The notes: generated by a model from the sequence alone, not told the origin. A DNA stretch of 64,000 bases from Chryseobacterium sp. Leaf404 (GCF_001424145.1 NZ_LMQM01000001.1:434001-498000); one strand, 5' to 3'; numbered from the stretch's first letter, positions 35,350 through 44,109 are shown. Program-made: numbers and translations.

Positions 35350-35763
35350 TTAACCAATTACATCCAGATAATCTTTATTTCTAATCTTTGAAACCTTAAT
35401 TTCCAAGTCTAAAACCTCAGCAAAATATTTATTTTTATTGAAAAAATTTATTAAAACCTGATGATGCTTTTCTTGTGTAGAAAACCTATTTTCAAATTCA
35501 GGATAAAGAACATGCTGATTTTTATATCCTAAAATGTCAGCTGCATTCTTTTTATCATTGATAGAAAGTCTCCTTTTTGCATTGATATTTAAAACTTTCT
35601 TTTCTAAAGCGTTACATGCTTTCGAATTCAAATACTGACTGTACATTTCATACAGCTGTGTGCAATCTTCGCTTTTTATAGTTCCGTTGCTTACCTGTGC
35701 AGAAATATTACTGCTGATTATCACCAATAAAACACTAAGGCAATACTTTTGAAATTTTTCCAT
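35350..35763 (-). CDS. Secreted protein of unknown function
   Basis: 137 residues with a signal peptide (about residues 1-23, MEKFQKYCLSVLLVIISSNISAQ). The mature part is charged, with two Cys (CTQLYEMYSQY and SKACNALEKKV) and helical character; no domain is recognised. It lies 8 bases after the DUF1016 nuclease on the same strand. Its place next to a nuclease makes cargo or an associated role possible, but that is only position. It is one of two extra genes between miaB and the sigma-54 activator. Confidence 0.55.
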   Translation of the reverse strand: MEKFQKYCLSVLLVIISSNISAQVSNGTIKSEDCTQLYEMYSQYLNSKACNALEKKVLNINAKRRLSINDKKNAADILGYKNQHVLYPEFENRFSTQEKHHQVLINFFNKNKYFAEVLDLEIKVSKIRNKDYLDVIG

Positions 35764-35771
35764 TGTCCTGT

Positions 35772-36869
35772 TTATTGATTTTGTTCTAAAATTTTAATTA
35801 AATCTTCTTTGCTGGGTAAAACCGTGAGATATTTGCTGGCAAAAATCTGATCATTATTTTCCGGCAAAGTATATTCAACCAATGCTTCACTTTTGTCCTG
35901 ACAAAGTATAATTCCAATAGTTTTATTTTCGCCTTCTATGCGTTTTTCTCTGTCGAAATAATTGACGTACATCTGCATTTGCCCTATGTCCTGATGTTTT
36001 AATTCTCCAATTTTCAGATCAATTAAAACAAAACATTTTAAAATTCGGTTGTAAAAAACCAAATCTATTTTAAAATGTCTGTCATCAAATGTTATTCTGT
36101 TTTGTCTTGCAACAAATGTAAATCCTGTGCATAATTCTAAAAGGAAATGCTCTAATTTATCTATTAATTCCGACTCCAAATCGCTTTCAGAATAATTTGT
36201 CTTTTCAGACAAGCCTAGAAACTCCAAAACATAAGGATCTTTGATGAGATCTCTGGGATTCTCTACTATTTGCCCTTTCTCAGAGAGTTTTTGAATTTCA
36301 TCTTTATTTTTACTTAAAGATAATCTTGTATATAAAGCAGAATCGTATTGTCTTTGCAATTCTCTTAAACTCCAGTTGTTTTTGAAACTCTCGATTTCGT
36401 AGAATTTTCTTTCATTGATATCTTTTATGCGCATCAGTTTCAAATAGTGCGACCATGAAAGATTGAAATTAACATACTGTGCCTGATGAATTTGAGAAAC
36501 GTCGGACAGTGTCTGACCAATTAAGTTTTGAGATTTTGTCATCACTCTTGAAGAACTTTTATTTTCTAATTTCACAGACAGTGTCTGTGAAATTGAATAC
36601 GATAAATAAAATTGCTTCATCTGTTGAAGATTGGAAGCAGAAAATCCTTTTCCAAATTTTTCAGTAAGATGCAAAGATAATTCGGCGAGTACAGCTTTTC
36701 CGTATTCTGCACGGTGTTCACCGTTCTGTTCATCCTGTACAATCATTCTGCCTATGTCGAAATAGGTAAGAACCATGGTTTGATTTACAACGGCAGCAGC
36801 TTTCTTTCTGGCACTATCGAGTAATGCAGAAATATTGTTAAAAAGCTGAATATTTTCTAAATCTTTCAT
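35772..36869 (-). CDS. DUF1016 (YhcG) family PDDEXK nuclease
   Basis: 365 residues. The N-terminal DUF1016 domain (about 1-190) has ARKKAAAVVNQTMVLTYFDIGRMI, EYGKAVLAELS and LSWSHYLKLMRI, interrupted by a variable loop (residues 97-138). The C-terminal PDDEXK-like part (about 235-350) has VARQNRITFDDRHFKIDLVFYNRILKCFVLIDLKIGEL with the D...D-L-K catalytic pattern. YhcG proteins are linked to DNA processing and often occur near defense or mobile genes. The variable loop is encoded by DNA with two CAGACACTGTC palindromes. Together with the secreted gene downstream it looks inserted between miaB and the sigma-54 activator. Confidence 0.88.
   Translation of the reverse strand: MKDLENIQLFNNISALLDSARKKAAAVVNQTMVLTYFDIGRMIVQDEQNGEHRAEYGKAVLAELSLHLTEKFGKGFSASNLQQMKQFYLSYSISQTLSVKLENKSSSRVMTKSQNLIGQTLSDVSQIHQAQYVNFNLSWSHYLKLMRIKDINERKFYEIESFKNNWSLRELQRQYDSALYTRLSLSKNKDEIQKLSEKGQIVENPRDLIKDPYVLEFLGLSEKTNYSESDLESELIDKLEHFLLELCTGFTFVARQNRITFDDRHFKIDLVFYNRILKCFVLIDLKIGELKHQDIGQMQMYVNYFDREKRIEGENKTIGIILCQDKSEALVEYTLPENNDQIFASKYLTVLPSKEDLIKILEQNQ
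36568..36594. repeat. 27-bp perfect palindrome inside the DUF1016 gene
   Basis: AATTTCACAGACA (36568-36580) and TGTCTGTGAAATT (36582-36594) are exact reverse complements around a single G. A related core GACA-G-TGTC occurs at 36505-36513. Both encode QTLS on the minus strand. Confidence 0.8.
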
Positions 36870-36894
36870 TTTATATGCCCGAAAGAGGCTAATT

Positions 36895-37045
36895 TTATCT
36901 GTAATAAAAAACTTCTGATGACATCGAATCTCTCGCAGCCCGGCCTGAGTGGAGCTCTTTTTGCGGGGAGGTAACCTTCAATAAACTAAGAACCTGGCTG
37001 GCAAAAAAGCGGGAACGGAGGACGGAAACAGCTGCCCAAATGATT
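36895..37045. repeat. GC-rich segment between the DUF1016 gene and miaB
   Basis: This 150-base stretch is about half G+C, clearly above the flanks. It holds purine-rich blocks (GCGGGAACGGAGGACGG, GCCCGGCCTGAGTGGAGCTC) and TTTTTGC/GCAAAAA that can pair across about 40 bases. An 85-codon open frame runs through it into miaB in another frame and looks accidental. It resembles a recurrent post-gene element I remember from Chryseobacterium, but no second copy is in this window. Confidence 0.4.
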
Positions 37046-38479
37046 TTAAACAGTTTCCCCCAAAAGCGTACCCTGCGTATTCCCATGAACAAAAACAGAC
37101 ACAATGTCGCCCAATTTCTGGCCTTCCTGCATATCAAAAACGCAAACTGCATTCTGAGAATTTCTTCCCTTCCACTGGTTTTTGTTTTTCTTTGAAATTC
37201 CTTCTATTAAAACTTCGTGTACACGTCCTACATAACCTTCCATTCTTTTTCTTGAAAGCTCGCCCTGTAAAGCAATCACTTCTGCCAGACGCCTCTGTTT
37301 AACATCTGCCGGAATGTTGTCTTCCATCTTTTTGTGAGCCGGCGTTCCCGGTCTCTCTGAGTAGGAAAACATATAGCCGTAATCATATTCTACTTCTCTC
37401 ATAAGGCTTAAAGTATCCTGATGGTCCTCTTCAGTCTCGTTGCAGAAACCAATGATCATATCCTGAGAAAATGATATATCAGGAACAATCTCTTTTGCTT
37501 TTCTGATTAATTCTAAATATTCTTCGCGGGTGTGCTGTCTGTTCATGGCTTCCAGCATTCTGTTGCTTCCGCTTTGAACGGGTAGATGCACATACTTACA
37601 GATGTTGTCGTGCTTTGCAATCATTCTGAAAACCTCCAGATCCATATCCTGAGGATTGGATGTTGAAAATCTGATTCTCATCTGAGGAACTGCTTTTGCC
37701 ACAGAATCCAGGAGCTGAGAGAAATTAACTGCGGTAGCTTTCTGCATTTCTGATGCTTTTGTGAAATCTTTTTTAGGCCCACCACCATACCAAAGGTAGG
37801 AGTCTACGTTTTGACCCAGCAAAGTGATTTCTTTGTAGCCATTTTCCCACAAACTCTTACACTCTTCAATGATGGAATGCGGATCACGGCTTCTCTCGCG
37901 CCCTCTTGTAAACGGAACAACGCAGAAAGTACACATATTATCGCAACCTCTCGTAATGGTTACGAAAGCAGTAACGCCATTTCCGCCTAAACGGACGGGA
38001 TTGATATCTGCATACGTTTCTTCTTTTGAAAGAATAACGTTTATTGCGTCTCTTCCGTCTTCTGTTTCTTTTAAAAGATTGGGTAAATCTCTGTAGGCAT
38101 CGGGACCAACAACAAGATCAACCAATTGCTCTTCCTCTAAAAATTTAGTTTTAAGCCTTTCAGCCATGCATCCCAGAACGCCAACGGTCATATTCGGACG
38201 TTCTTTTTTAAGGTTTTTGAACTGTGCAAGACGCATTCTCACCGTTTGCTCAGCCTTTTCACGAATGGAGCAGGTATTCAGCAGAATCAAATCTGCTTCT
38301 TCTACTTTTAAAGTGGTATTGTAACCCTGTTCGTTAAGAATTGACGCAACAATTTCAGAATCTGAGAAATTCATCTGGCAGCCGTAACTTTCTAAAAACA
38401 GTTTTTTAGAATTTCCGGTTTTTTCTGCAATGGCAAATGCCTCGCCCTGTTTCGTTTCGTCTATATATTTTTCCTGCAC
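37046..38479 (-). CDS. miaB: tRNA-2-methylthio-N6-dimethylallyladenosine synthase
   Basis: 477 residues. N-terminal UPF0004 domain with [16 protein letters not shown] and [11 protein letters not shown], then the radical-[20 protein letters not shown] (C-x3-C-x2-C), and a C-terminal TRAM domain ([13 protein letters not shown]...). It adds the methylthio group to i6A at position 37 of tRNAs. The start is GTG at 38479, with no ATG nearby in frame. A 7-bp tandem repeat lies just upstream. It heads the minus-strand series down to the Glu-rich TPR gene. Confidence 0.95.
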   Translation of the reverse strand: MQEKYIDETKQGEAFAIAEKTGNSKKLFLESYGCQMNFSDSEIVASILNEQGYNTTLKVEEADLILLNTCSIREKAEQTVRMRLAQFKNLKKERPNMTVGVLGCMAERLKTKFLEEEQLVDLVVGPDAYRDLPNLLKETEDGRDAINVILSKEETYADINPVRLGGNGVTAFVTITRGCDNMCTFCVVPFTRGRERSRDPHSIIEECKSLWENGYKEITLLGQNVDSYLWYGGGPKKDFTKASEMQKATAVNFSQLLDSVAKAVPQMRIRFSTSNPQDMDLEVFRMIAKHDNICKYVHLPVQSGSNRMLEAMNRQHTREEYLELIRKAKEIVPDISFSQDMIIGFCNETEEDHQDTLSLMREVEYDYGYMFSYSERPGTPAHKKMEDNIPADVKQRRLAEVIALQGELSRKRMEGYVGRVHEVLIEGISKKNKNQWKGRNSQNAVCVFDMQEGQKLGDIVSVFVHGNTQGTLLGETV

Positions 38480-38490
38480 GGTCTTTATAA

Positions 38491-38520
38491 TTTGAGATTT
38501 GAAATTTGAGATTTGAGATT
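38491..38520. repeat. 7-bp tandem repeat before miaB
   Basis: TTTGAGA, TTTGAAA, TTTGAGA, TTTGAGA and a partial unit follow one another, ending 12 bases before the GTG start of miaB (on the minus strand). A palindrome CGCAATTT-C-AAATTGCG (38531-38547) follows further upstream. Confidence 0.7.
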
Positions 38521-38637
38521 CGAACTGCGGCGCAATTTCAAATTGCGAACATCATTTGTCAAATCAATTCAGTTTGCAAAGATACAAAATATTGTGACAG
38601 AATGGCAGGAGAGAAATCTGGTTAAACAGAGCGTTGT

Positions 38638-39366
38638 TTAGTGATTAATTGCCGTAAACTTAAGAGGCATTCTAAATAGCTGCTTTACTTTCACTCCTTT
38701 ATAGGTACCAGCTTTCCAGTAAGATTTTTTAGTATTTGCAGCGCACTTGATCACCATTTTGTTAAAATCTGCAGAGTTTGACATATTATCAATATAAAAA
38801 AAACCTACCTCTCCATTGGCATTTACATCAAAATTCAGTCTGAAAGAATAATCACCTCCCACTGGTCGAAATCCAACATTATCAAAACACTTAGCGAAGT
38901 TCTCCCTAAATTTTTCAATACCTGCTTCCTTTTCTTTGTGAATATAAACAGGCATGGCAAAATCTTCTCTAATTACAGAGCCTTTCACAAGCATATCGTC
39001 TGTAAAAACCGTATAAAATATAGCTGGGACTTTCTGCTTATCAACTTCAGCAGGTTTAAATTTGTCAAGCGTTTTAACTAACGACAAGACCTTTTGTTTA
39101 AGGCATTTATTGTTTTCAACTGCCACTTTATCATCATCAGCAACATATTTTAATGATTTATCGGGATAAATTACAAACCTCATGAAAAGCGCCTCTGTTT
39201 TATCACAAGCTTTTAAACCGCTTTTCTGCGCAGCAAATACCAAGTCGGTGAAAAATGATGACTTCCCACCTTCATAAAAATCCTGATTCTGTGGATAATC
39301 ATACAAAACCTGAGCGTTCATCAGCGTTGTAAAAAATAAAACTGCAGTCGCAAATAATTTCATCAT
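38638..39366 (-). CDS. Secreted TonB-C-like protein
   Basis: 242 residues with signal peptide (MMKLFATAVLFFTTLMNAQ). The pattern DYPQNQDFYEGGKSSFFTDL in the N-terminal part and a C-terminal FRLNFDVNANGEVGFFYIDNMSN...KSYWKAGTYKGVKVKQLFRMPLKF resemble the TonB C-terminal fold, but without the inner-membrane anchor. Related genes lie at 39499 and 43333. Two adjacent ATG codons are possible starts. Its start lies directly after a terminator hairpin of the upstream gene. The function is unknown. Confidence 0.65.
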   Translation of the reverse strand: MMKLFATAVLFFTTLMNAQVLYDYPQNQDFYEGGKSSFFTDLVFAAQKSGLKACDKTEALFMRFVIYPDKSLKYVADDDKVAVENNKCLKQKVLSLVKTLDKFKPAEVDKQKVPAIFYTVFTDDMLVKGSVIREDFAMPVYIHKEKEAGIEKFRENFAKCFDNVGFRPVGGDYSFRLNFDVNANGEVGFFYIDNMSNSADFNKMVIKCAANTKKSYWKAGTYKGVKVKQLFRMPLKFTAINH

Positions 39367-39368
39367 CG

Positions 39369-39396
39369 AAAAAAAAGCCCGAACTTATAAAGGGCT
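39369..39396 (-). terminator. Terminator just upstream of a start codon
   Basis: On the minus strand AGCCC pairs with GGGCT (39392-39396 with 39376-39380), followed by a run of about 7 T and, within a few bases, the ATG at 39366. It could terminate transcription from the 39499 gene or act as an attenuator for the next gene. Confidence 0.6.
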
Positions 39397-39498
39397 CCTG
39401 CGAAAGTAGTAATTATAATTCAATTAATAGGGTTATAAAAATAAACGGATTTTGAATTAGCAATAAAATTAAAATTGCTAAACTGGATTTTAAACAAG

Positions 39499-39987
39499 TT
39501 AAACATCCGTCGCTACAGAGTTAAAATTCATTTTGATTTTAATCTCGCTTGTTACGGGTTTTGCGTCACAAGTTGCCGGAGTCCAGACGTTTTTTATTCT
39601 TCTCATAATAAATTTCATGTCGTCAAAAAAAACTTCGCTGTTATTTACTTTTGGGCTTCCTTCAATTTTTGTGATTTTACCCATTTCATTTATGGTGAGT
39701 GTAAAGGTGAAATCACCATTTAAAACATAAAATTCTGAATTGAGATAATTAAACATGTATCTTCTTAAAGTTTCTGTGTAGGCATGAACACCTCCGGTTA
39801 CGTTGGCGGCTTTAAAATCTTTACAGTTTTTCACAGCTACCTGAAGCGGATCATTGATGGTGATTTTAAGGATGTTTTTATTGGTTTCTGCAATAATTAC
39901 ATTGCTTTCCTGATCTTCAATATCATATTGCTGTGCAAAAGAGAAGTTTGCTAAGAGTAGCCCGATAAACAATGCTGCTGTTTTCAT
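39499..39987 (-). CDS. Secreted TonB-C-like protein (shorter paralogue)
   Basis: 162 residues with a signal peptide (MKTAALFIGLLLANFSFAQ). The C-terminal DFTFTLTINEMGKITKIEGSPKVNNSEVFFDDMKFIMRRIKNVWTPATCDAKPVTSEIKIKMNF resembles the TonB-C fold seen in the 38638 and 43333 genes. The three are divergent paralogues. It is on the same strand as the MFS gene upstream with a 45-base gap. The function is unknown. Confidence 0.62.
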   Translation of the reverse strand: MKTAALFIGLLLANFSFAQQYDIEDQESNVIIAETNKNILKITINDPLQVAVKNCKDFKAANVTGGVHAYTETLRRYMFNYLNSEFYVLNGDFTFTLTINEMGKITKIEGSPKVNNSEVFFDDMKFIMRRIKNVWTPATCDAKPVTSEIKIKMNFNSVATDV

Positions 39988-40032
39988 AAATCTGATTTTA
40001 AGAAAATATATTAAAAATTAAGCCAAAACTTT

Positions 40033-41274
40033 TTAGGATTCTGATATTTTCAAACTCTTTGTTCCCGTTTCTTTCAGCATCAGTGAAATTAAAACTGCAA
40101 GAGCAATTCCGCCAATCCAGAACAAAACTGAATTCTGGAAATGTAACTCTCCGGAAGCTGCACGTCCTAAACTTTTACCGAAAAAACTGCTGAAAACGGG
40201 GCTCAACAATGTGGTTACCCCGAAGGTGATAAAATTAATTGCTCCCGTAGAACTTCCCTTCACATAATCAGGATTTGCTTCTTTAATAACCGAGTAGGGA
40301 ATCATCGCAGCACCGGAGCCAATTCCTAAAATAAACATACTGATTTTTGCAGGAAACAGTTCCGGCAGGAAAATCAATTGTAGCAAACTTAATATCATTA
40401 AGACCGCTCCGCCAATTAAAACCGGTTTTCTGCGACCTATTTTATCGGTAATAAATCCTAATAACGGACAGCCGAAAACCCAACCAAAAGCAACCATTCC
40501 ACTGGTTATTGCCGCATCGTGAAAAGCAAACTGTTTATCTTTTTGGAAAAATGCCACCGCCCAAGTCATGGCAAAAATTGTTGTTGGAGCGAATAATAAT
40601 CCTGAAATGAGGCCACAAAGCCATGATTGAGGATTTTTAAACACGATTTTATAGGTTTCAAAATAGCCTAATTTTTTAGAATGATTATCAATTTCTTTAT
40701 CTGAATTTTCTCTAGGAGTTACAAAGTAGAGTGCGAATGCTGTTGCCACGGTAAAAATTCCGGTCCACAACCAAAAAGTGCTGATTTCCATCCCTGATTC
40801 TACCCAAGGCCCCACTAGAAATTGTCCTGACGCTCCGCCTAACATTCCAATACACTGGGTGAAACCGATGGCAGTAGCTAATGATTCAGATGAAAAACCT
40901 TTGCTTGCCAGATAAACACATCCTGGAAATGCAAATGCACAGCCCGCGCCCTGCAAAAGCCTTCCGGAAACCCCTGCAAACTGACTGGAAATCAAGAACA
41001 ACAGAGCTCCGATTCCTAAAATAAAAGTTCCTGCAAAAAGAGATTTTTTGCCACCAAACTTATCAAGAGCTACACCTGCAATCAAACTGCATGTGGAATA
41101 GGTGTAATAATACGTTCCAATCATCCAGATCAAATCTATATTACTGGTATCAAAGTGATCTGAAAGTTGGGGCAGCATTACCCCCGGAGATGATCTGATG
41201 ATGTAATCAAGAAAATAAAAAACAAGCCCAAAAACCCAGGCAATCACATAAAATTTCTTCAGAGAACCACTCAT
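40033..41274 (-). CDS. Major facilitator superfamily transporter
   Basis: 413 residues with 12 predicted membrane segments and the MFS motif region between TM2 and TM3 (GVALDKFGGKKSLFAG) and again between TM8 and TM9 (FITDKIGRRKPVLIG). It overlaps the pyruvate-oxidase gene by one base (TAATG). An organic-acid substrate is likely from this context, since pyruvate oxidase makes acetate, but this is inference only. Confidence 0.85.
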   Translation of the reverse strand: MSGSLKKFYVIAWVFGLVFYFLDYIIRSSPGVMLPQLSDHFDTSNIDLIWMIGTYYYTYSTCSLIAGVALDKFGGKKSLFAGTFILGIGALLFLISSQFAGVSGRLLQGAGCAFAFPGCVYLASKGFSSESLATAIGFTQCIGMLGGASGQFLVGPWVESGMEISTFWLWTGIFTVATAFALYFVTPRENSDKEIDNHSKKLGYFETYKIVFKNPQSWLCGLISGLLFAPTTIFAMTWAVAFFQKDKQFAFHDAAITSGMVAFGWVFGCPLLGFITDKIGRRKPVLIGGAVLMILSLLQLIFLPELFPAKISMFILGIGSGAAMIPYSVIKEANPDYVKGSSTGAINFITFGVTTLLSPVFSSFFGKSLGRAASGELHFQNSVLFWIGGIALAVLISLMLKETGTKSLKISES

Positions 41275-43007
41275 TACAATAATTCTTTGAGGTGTTTATA
41301 GTTTGTTTTTACTGTATCTAAAGCTTCCTGCATTTTCCCACCCAGCATCAGCTGCGCCATAGATTTAGTCATACCCAAAACCTGCTCCAGTTCGATTTTC
41401 GGAGGTAAAGCCAGTGCGTTTGGATTGGTGAAAATATTAAGAAGATAAGGCCCATCATGGTTTAAACATTCTGTAATCGCACCTGCCACTTCTTCAGGTT
41501 TACGGACGTTTCTTCCCGGATAGCCCATCGCCTGTGCAATCATTGCAAAATCAGGATTGATCATATCGGTTTCGTTATCGGGCATTCCGCCAACTTCCAT
41601 TTCAAGTTTTACCATTCCTAAACTTCTGTTATTGAAAACAATCAGTTTCACCGGTAGTTTATACTGGAAAATGGTTGCCATATCGCCCAAAAGCATAGAC
41701 AAACCGCCGTCACCACACATCGCAATTACCTGTCGTCCGGGATAAGCCAAAGAGGCCCCAATCGCCATCGGCATTGCATTCGCCATTGATCCGTGATTAA
41801 AAGAACCAAGCATTTTCCGTTCGCCGGTTCCTGTAATAAATCTTGCTCCCCAAACACAGCACATTCCAGTATCAACCGTAAAAATCGCATCATTTTTTGC
41901 CAGCTGATCCAAAGTATGGGCAACATATTCAGGTTGAATATTATCTTCTGTTCCAAATTCTTTCACGTACGTCAACTGATGTTCTTTTACTTTTTCATAA
42001 AATTCCAGTTGCTGATTCAGGAAATTGACATCTGTTTTCTCTATTAATAAAGGAAGCAGAGCCTTAATTGTTTCTTTTACATCACCTGTAAGGCCTAATT
42101 CCAGCTTTGCTCTTCTGCCCAATCTTTCAGGACTTTCGTCGATCTGAATGATTTTATTTTTTACGGGCATAAATTTTTCGTACGGAAAATCGGTTCCCAA
42201 CAACAGAACGAGATCCGCTTCGTGCATGGCGTGATACGCTGACGGTAAACCTAAAAGTCCGGTCAGGCCGACTTCATTTGGATTGTTTGGCTGAATAGAC
42301 ATTTTACCTCTGAAAGAATATCCAACGGGAGCTTTTAAAAATTTAGCTAATTCTACAACCTCAACATTGGATTTTTCAGCTCCGATTCCACAGTAAATGG
42401 TAACTTTTTTACTGTCATTAATTAAACCCGCCAAATGATTCATTTCTTCATCTGATGGACGAATCACAGGATTGGTTTTAAAAATCTGACTGGAAGTCGG
42501 TGCTTCTTCCGCATCCAATTCAGAAACGTCGCCCGGAAGCCCGATCACAGCAACACCTTTTTTGGAAATCGCATGCTGAATCGCCGTCTGCAAAGTTCTC
42601 TGAACCTGTTCAGGTCTGGTAATCATCTGATTATAATAGCTGCAGTCATCAAATAATTTAATCGTATTGGTTTCCTGAAAATAATCCATTCCCATTTCAT
42701 TACTTGGAATGGTGGACGCGATCACCAGCATCGGAACGTGTGATCTGTGTGCTTCGTATACTCCATTAATTAAGTGAACGTGACCTGGACCGCAGCTTCC
42801 GGCACACACGGCAAAACCATCGAGTTCTGCTTCAGCCGCCGCCGCGTAGGCTCCGACTTCTTCATGCCTGACATGAATCCATTCGATGCTGCTTTTTTTC
42901 ACAGCAATATTTAAATGATTTAAACTGTCGCCGGTTACAGCGTATATTCTTTTGACATTGGCACTTTCGAGCATTTCTACAATCTGCTCTGCAATATTTT
43001 TAGCCAT
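41274..43007 (-). CDS. poxB: Pyruvate oxidase (quinone-dependent pyruvate dehydrogenase type)
   Basis: 577 residues from the ATG at 43007 (MAKNIAEQIVEMLESANV); the frame extends further to 43058 but those residues do not match. TPP-enzyme motifs: GDSLNHLN, RHEEVGAYAAAAEA (catalytic Glu), CAGSCGPGHVHLINGVYEAHRSHVPMLVIA, FQETN, and the TPP-Mg loop GDGGLSMLLGDMATIFQYKLPVKLIVFNN. Very similar in layout to E. coli PoxB. It converts pyruvate to acetate and CO2 with FAD and passes electrons to the quinone pool. The C-terminal membrane helix of E. coli PoxB is not clearly seen. It is coupled to the MFS transporter. Confidence 0.92.
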   Translation of the reverse strand: MAKNIAEQIVEMLESANVKRIYAVTGDSLNHLNIAVKKSSIEWIHVRHEEVGAYAAAAEAELDGFAVCAGSCGPGHVHLINGVYEAHRSHVPMLVIASTIPSNEMGMDYFQETNTIKLFDDCSYYNQMITRPEQVQRTLQTAIQHAISKKGVAVIGLPGDVSELDAEEAPTSSQIFKTNPVIRPSDEEMNHLAGLINDSKKVTIYCGIGAEKSNVEVVELAKFLKAPVGYSFRGKMSIQPNNPNEVGLTGLLGLPSAYHAMHEADLVLLLGTDFPYEKFMPVKNKIIQIDESPERLGRRAKLELGLTGDVKETIKALLPLLIEKTDVNFLNQQLEFYEKVKEHQLTYVKEFGTEDNIQPEYVAHTLDQLAKNDAIFTVDTGMCCVWGARFITGTGERKMLGSFNHGSMANAMPMAIGASLAYPGRQVIAMCGDGGLSMLLGDMATIFQYKLPVKLIVFNNRSLGMVKLEMEVGGMPDNETDMINPDFAMIAQAMGYPGRNVRKPEEVAGAITECLNHDGPYLLNIFTNPNALALPPKIELEQVLGMTKSMAQLMLGGKMQEALDTVKTNYKHLKELL

Positions 43008-43332
43008 AATTATGATGTTTAGATTAGTTTCTACTTTGAAAATAGAATTTGAAATCAATTTTTACCGCTTCTGACGATTGGGAAAAATAAAAATCAAATT
43101 TAGCAATTTAAAGTTTCTCAATGAAGCAATAAAGAAACTTTTATTTTCTGTTTACTTCATAGCAAAAAAAACTCCGCAATTGCTTGCGGAGTCGTTTTGG
43201 TTTATTTTAAATATTTTTTAGCCAAAAACTTAATCGGATTAATGTAAGTCCCACCGGCTGTACAAATTTTAATAACATTAAGGTAAATCAATTCTTTACA
43301 ACTTAAATCACAAGATTTTCTTTTTAAAATAA
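43008..43332. other. Intergenic region with terminator and doubtful coding remnant
   Basis: 325 bases. It includes the poxB upstream region (AT-rich, no clear consensus promoter), a strong terminator (43164-43192) and, between 43202 and 43332 on the minus strand, an open stretch ending GTYINPIKFLAKKYLK directly before the terminator. The latter may be a degenerate gene end but is not supported enough to call. Confidence 0.5.
43164..43192 (-). terminator. Terminator downstream of the 43333 gene
   Basis: ACTCCGCAA (43171-43179) pairs with TTGCGGAGT (43184-43192), loop TTGC. The minus strand then has seven or eight T. Perfect 9-bp stem. Confidence 0.88.
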
Positions 43333-44043
43333 TTAAAGACTGATTGTAAGCGGCAATCTGAAATGACTTCTGACAGGTCTTCCATGAATATTTGCGGGAG
43401 TCCATTTATTTTTAATCTGAGCTACACTTTTTATGATCATATCATCAAATTCGTTCAACCCTGATGACTCTTCAAGTTTTATATCACTCATTTCCCCATT
43501 TGCATTAATAATGAATTTTACCTGAATCCTGACTGTACTTTTAAATTTAAATCTCGACAAGTCAACACTTTTCGCCACTTTCTTCCTGAAAGTATTTATT
43601 CCGCCTTCATATTCCGGCATTTTATAATCCTTTGCAGGATCATAACCTTCCGTCAATTCGCCGAACAGCTCATCAGGAATTATCCAAAAACTGGTTTGTG
43701 ACGCCATTTTCTGCCCGTTAACTTCAGCCGGCTTCCAACCTTTCAGATGTTTTGCAACTTCTCTCGAAAGATCGTGAGTACATTTGTTTTTCTCCAAAGC
43801 CTCTTCATTTTCTTCCTTCACATATTTTATGGTATTATCCGGATAAACAACCAATTTAAAAGAAAACATTTCGTTTTTATCCTCACAGGGTTTAAGTTTT
43901 TTTTCTACTAAAACTCTATGAAAATCCTTGTAGAACTGTATATTTCCACCGTGATAATCTTCCTGATCTTTTGGATATCTTTCTAAAATCTGTGCGTTAA
44001 AAAAGCCACTGGTCAAAACAAAAAACAACACTATTTTTTTCAT
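43333..44043 (-). CDS. Secreted TonB-C-like protein
   Basis: 236 residues from the ATG at 44043 (MKKIVLFFVLTSGFFNAQ, signal peptide); the longer frame starts with TTG. Like the 38638 protein it has the N-terminal RYPKDQEDYHGGNIQFYKDF pattern and a C-terminal VRIQVKFIINANGEMSDIKLEESSGLNEFDDMIIKSVAQIKNKWTPANIHGRPVRSHFRLPLTI, the TonB-C fold used also in periplasmic proteins. It is a close paralogue of 38638 and a more remote one of 39499. The function is unknown. Confidence 0.65.
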   Translation of the reverse strand: MKKIVLFFVLTSGFFNAQILERYPKDQEDYHGGNIQFYKDFHRVLVEKKLKPCEDKNEMFSFKLVVYPDNTIKYVKEENEEALEKNKCTHDLSREVAKHLKGWKPAEVNGQKMASQTSFWIIPDELFGELTEGYDPAKDYKMPEYEGGINTFRKKVAKSVDLSRFKFKSTVRIQVKFIINANGEMSDIKLEESSGLNEFDDMIIKSVAQIKNKWTPANIHGRPVRSHFRLPLTISL

Positions 44044-44109
44044 CTGTATTTTTTTCAAATTTAAAAAAAAATCAAATTTTATATTTTGGTGTTTTAATAT
44101 TTAACAGAA

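Noticed and set aside
36895..37152. 85-codon minus-strand frame running from the GC-rich block into miaB
   Set aside because: It overlaps the 3' end of miaB out of frame, has no family-like features and its composition comes from the GC-rich block.
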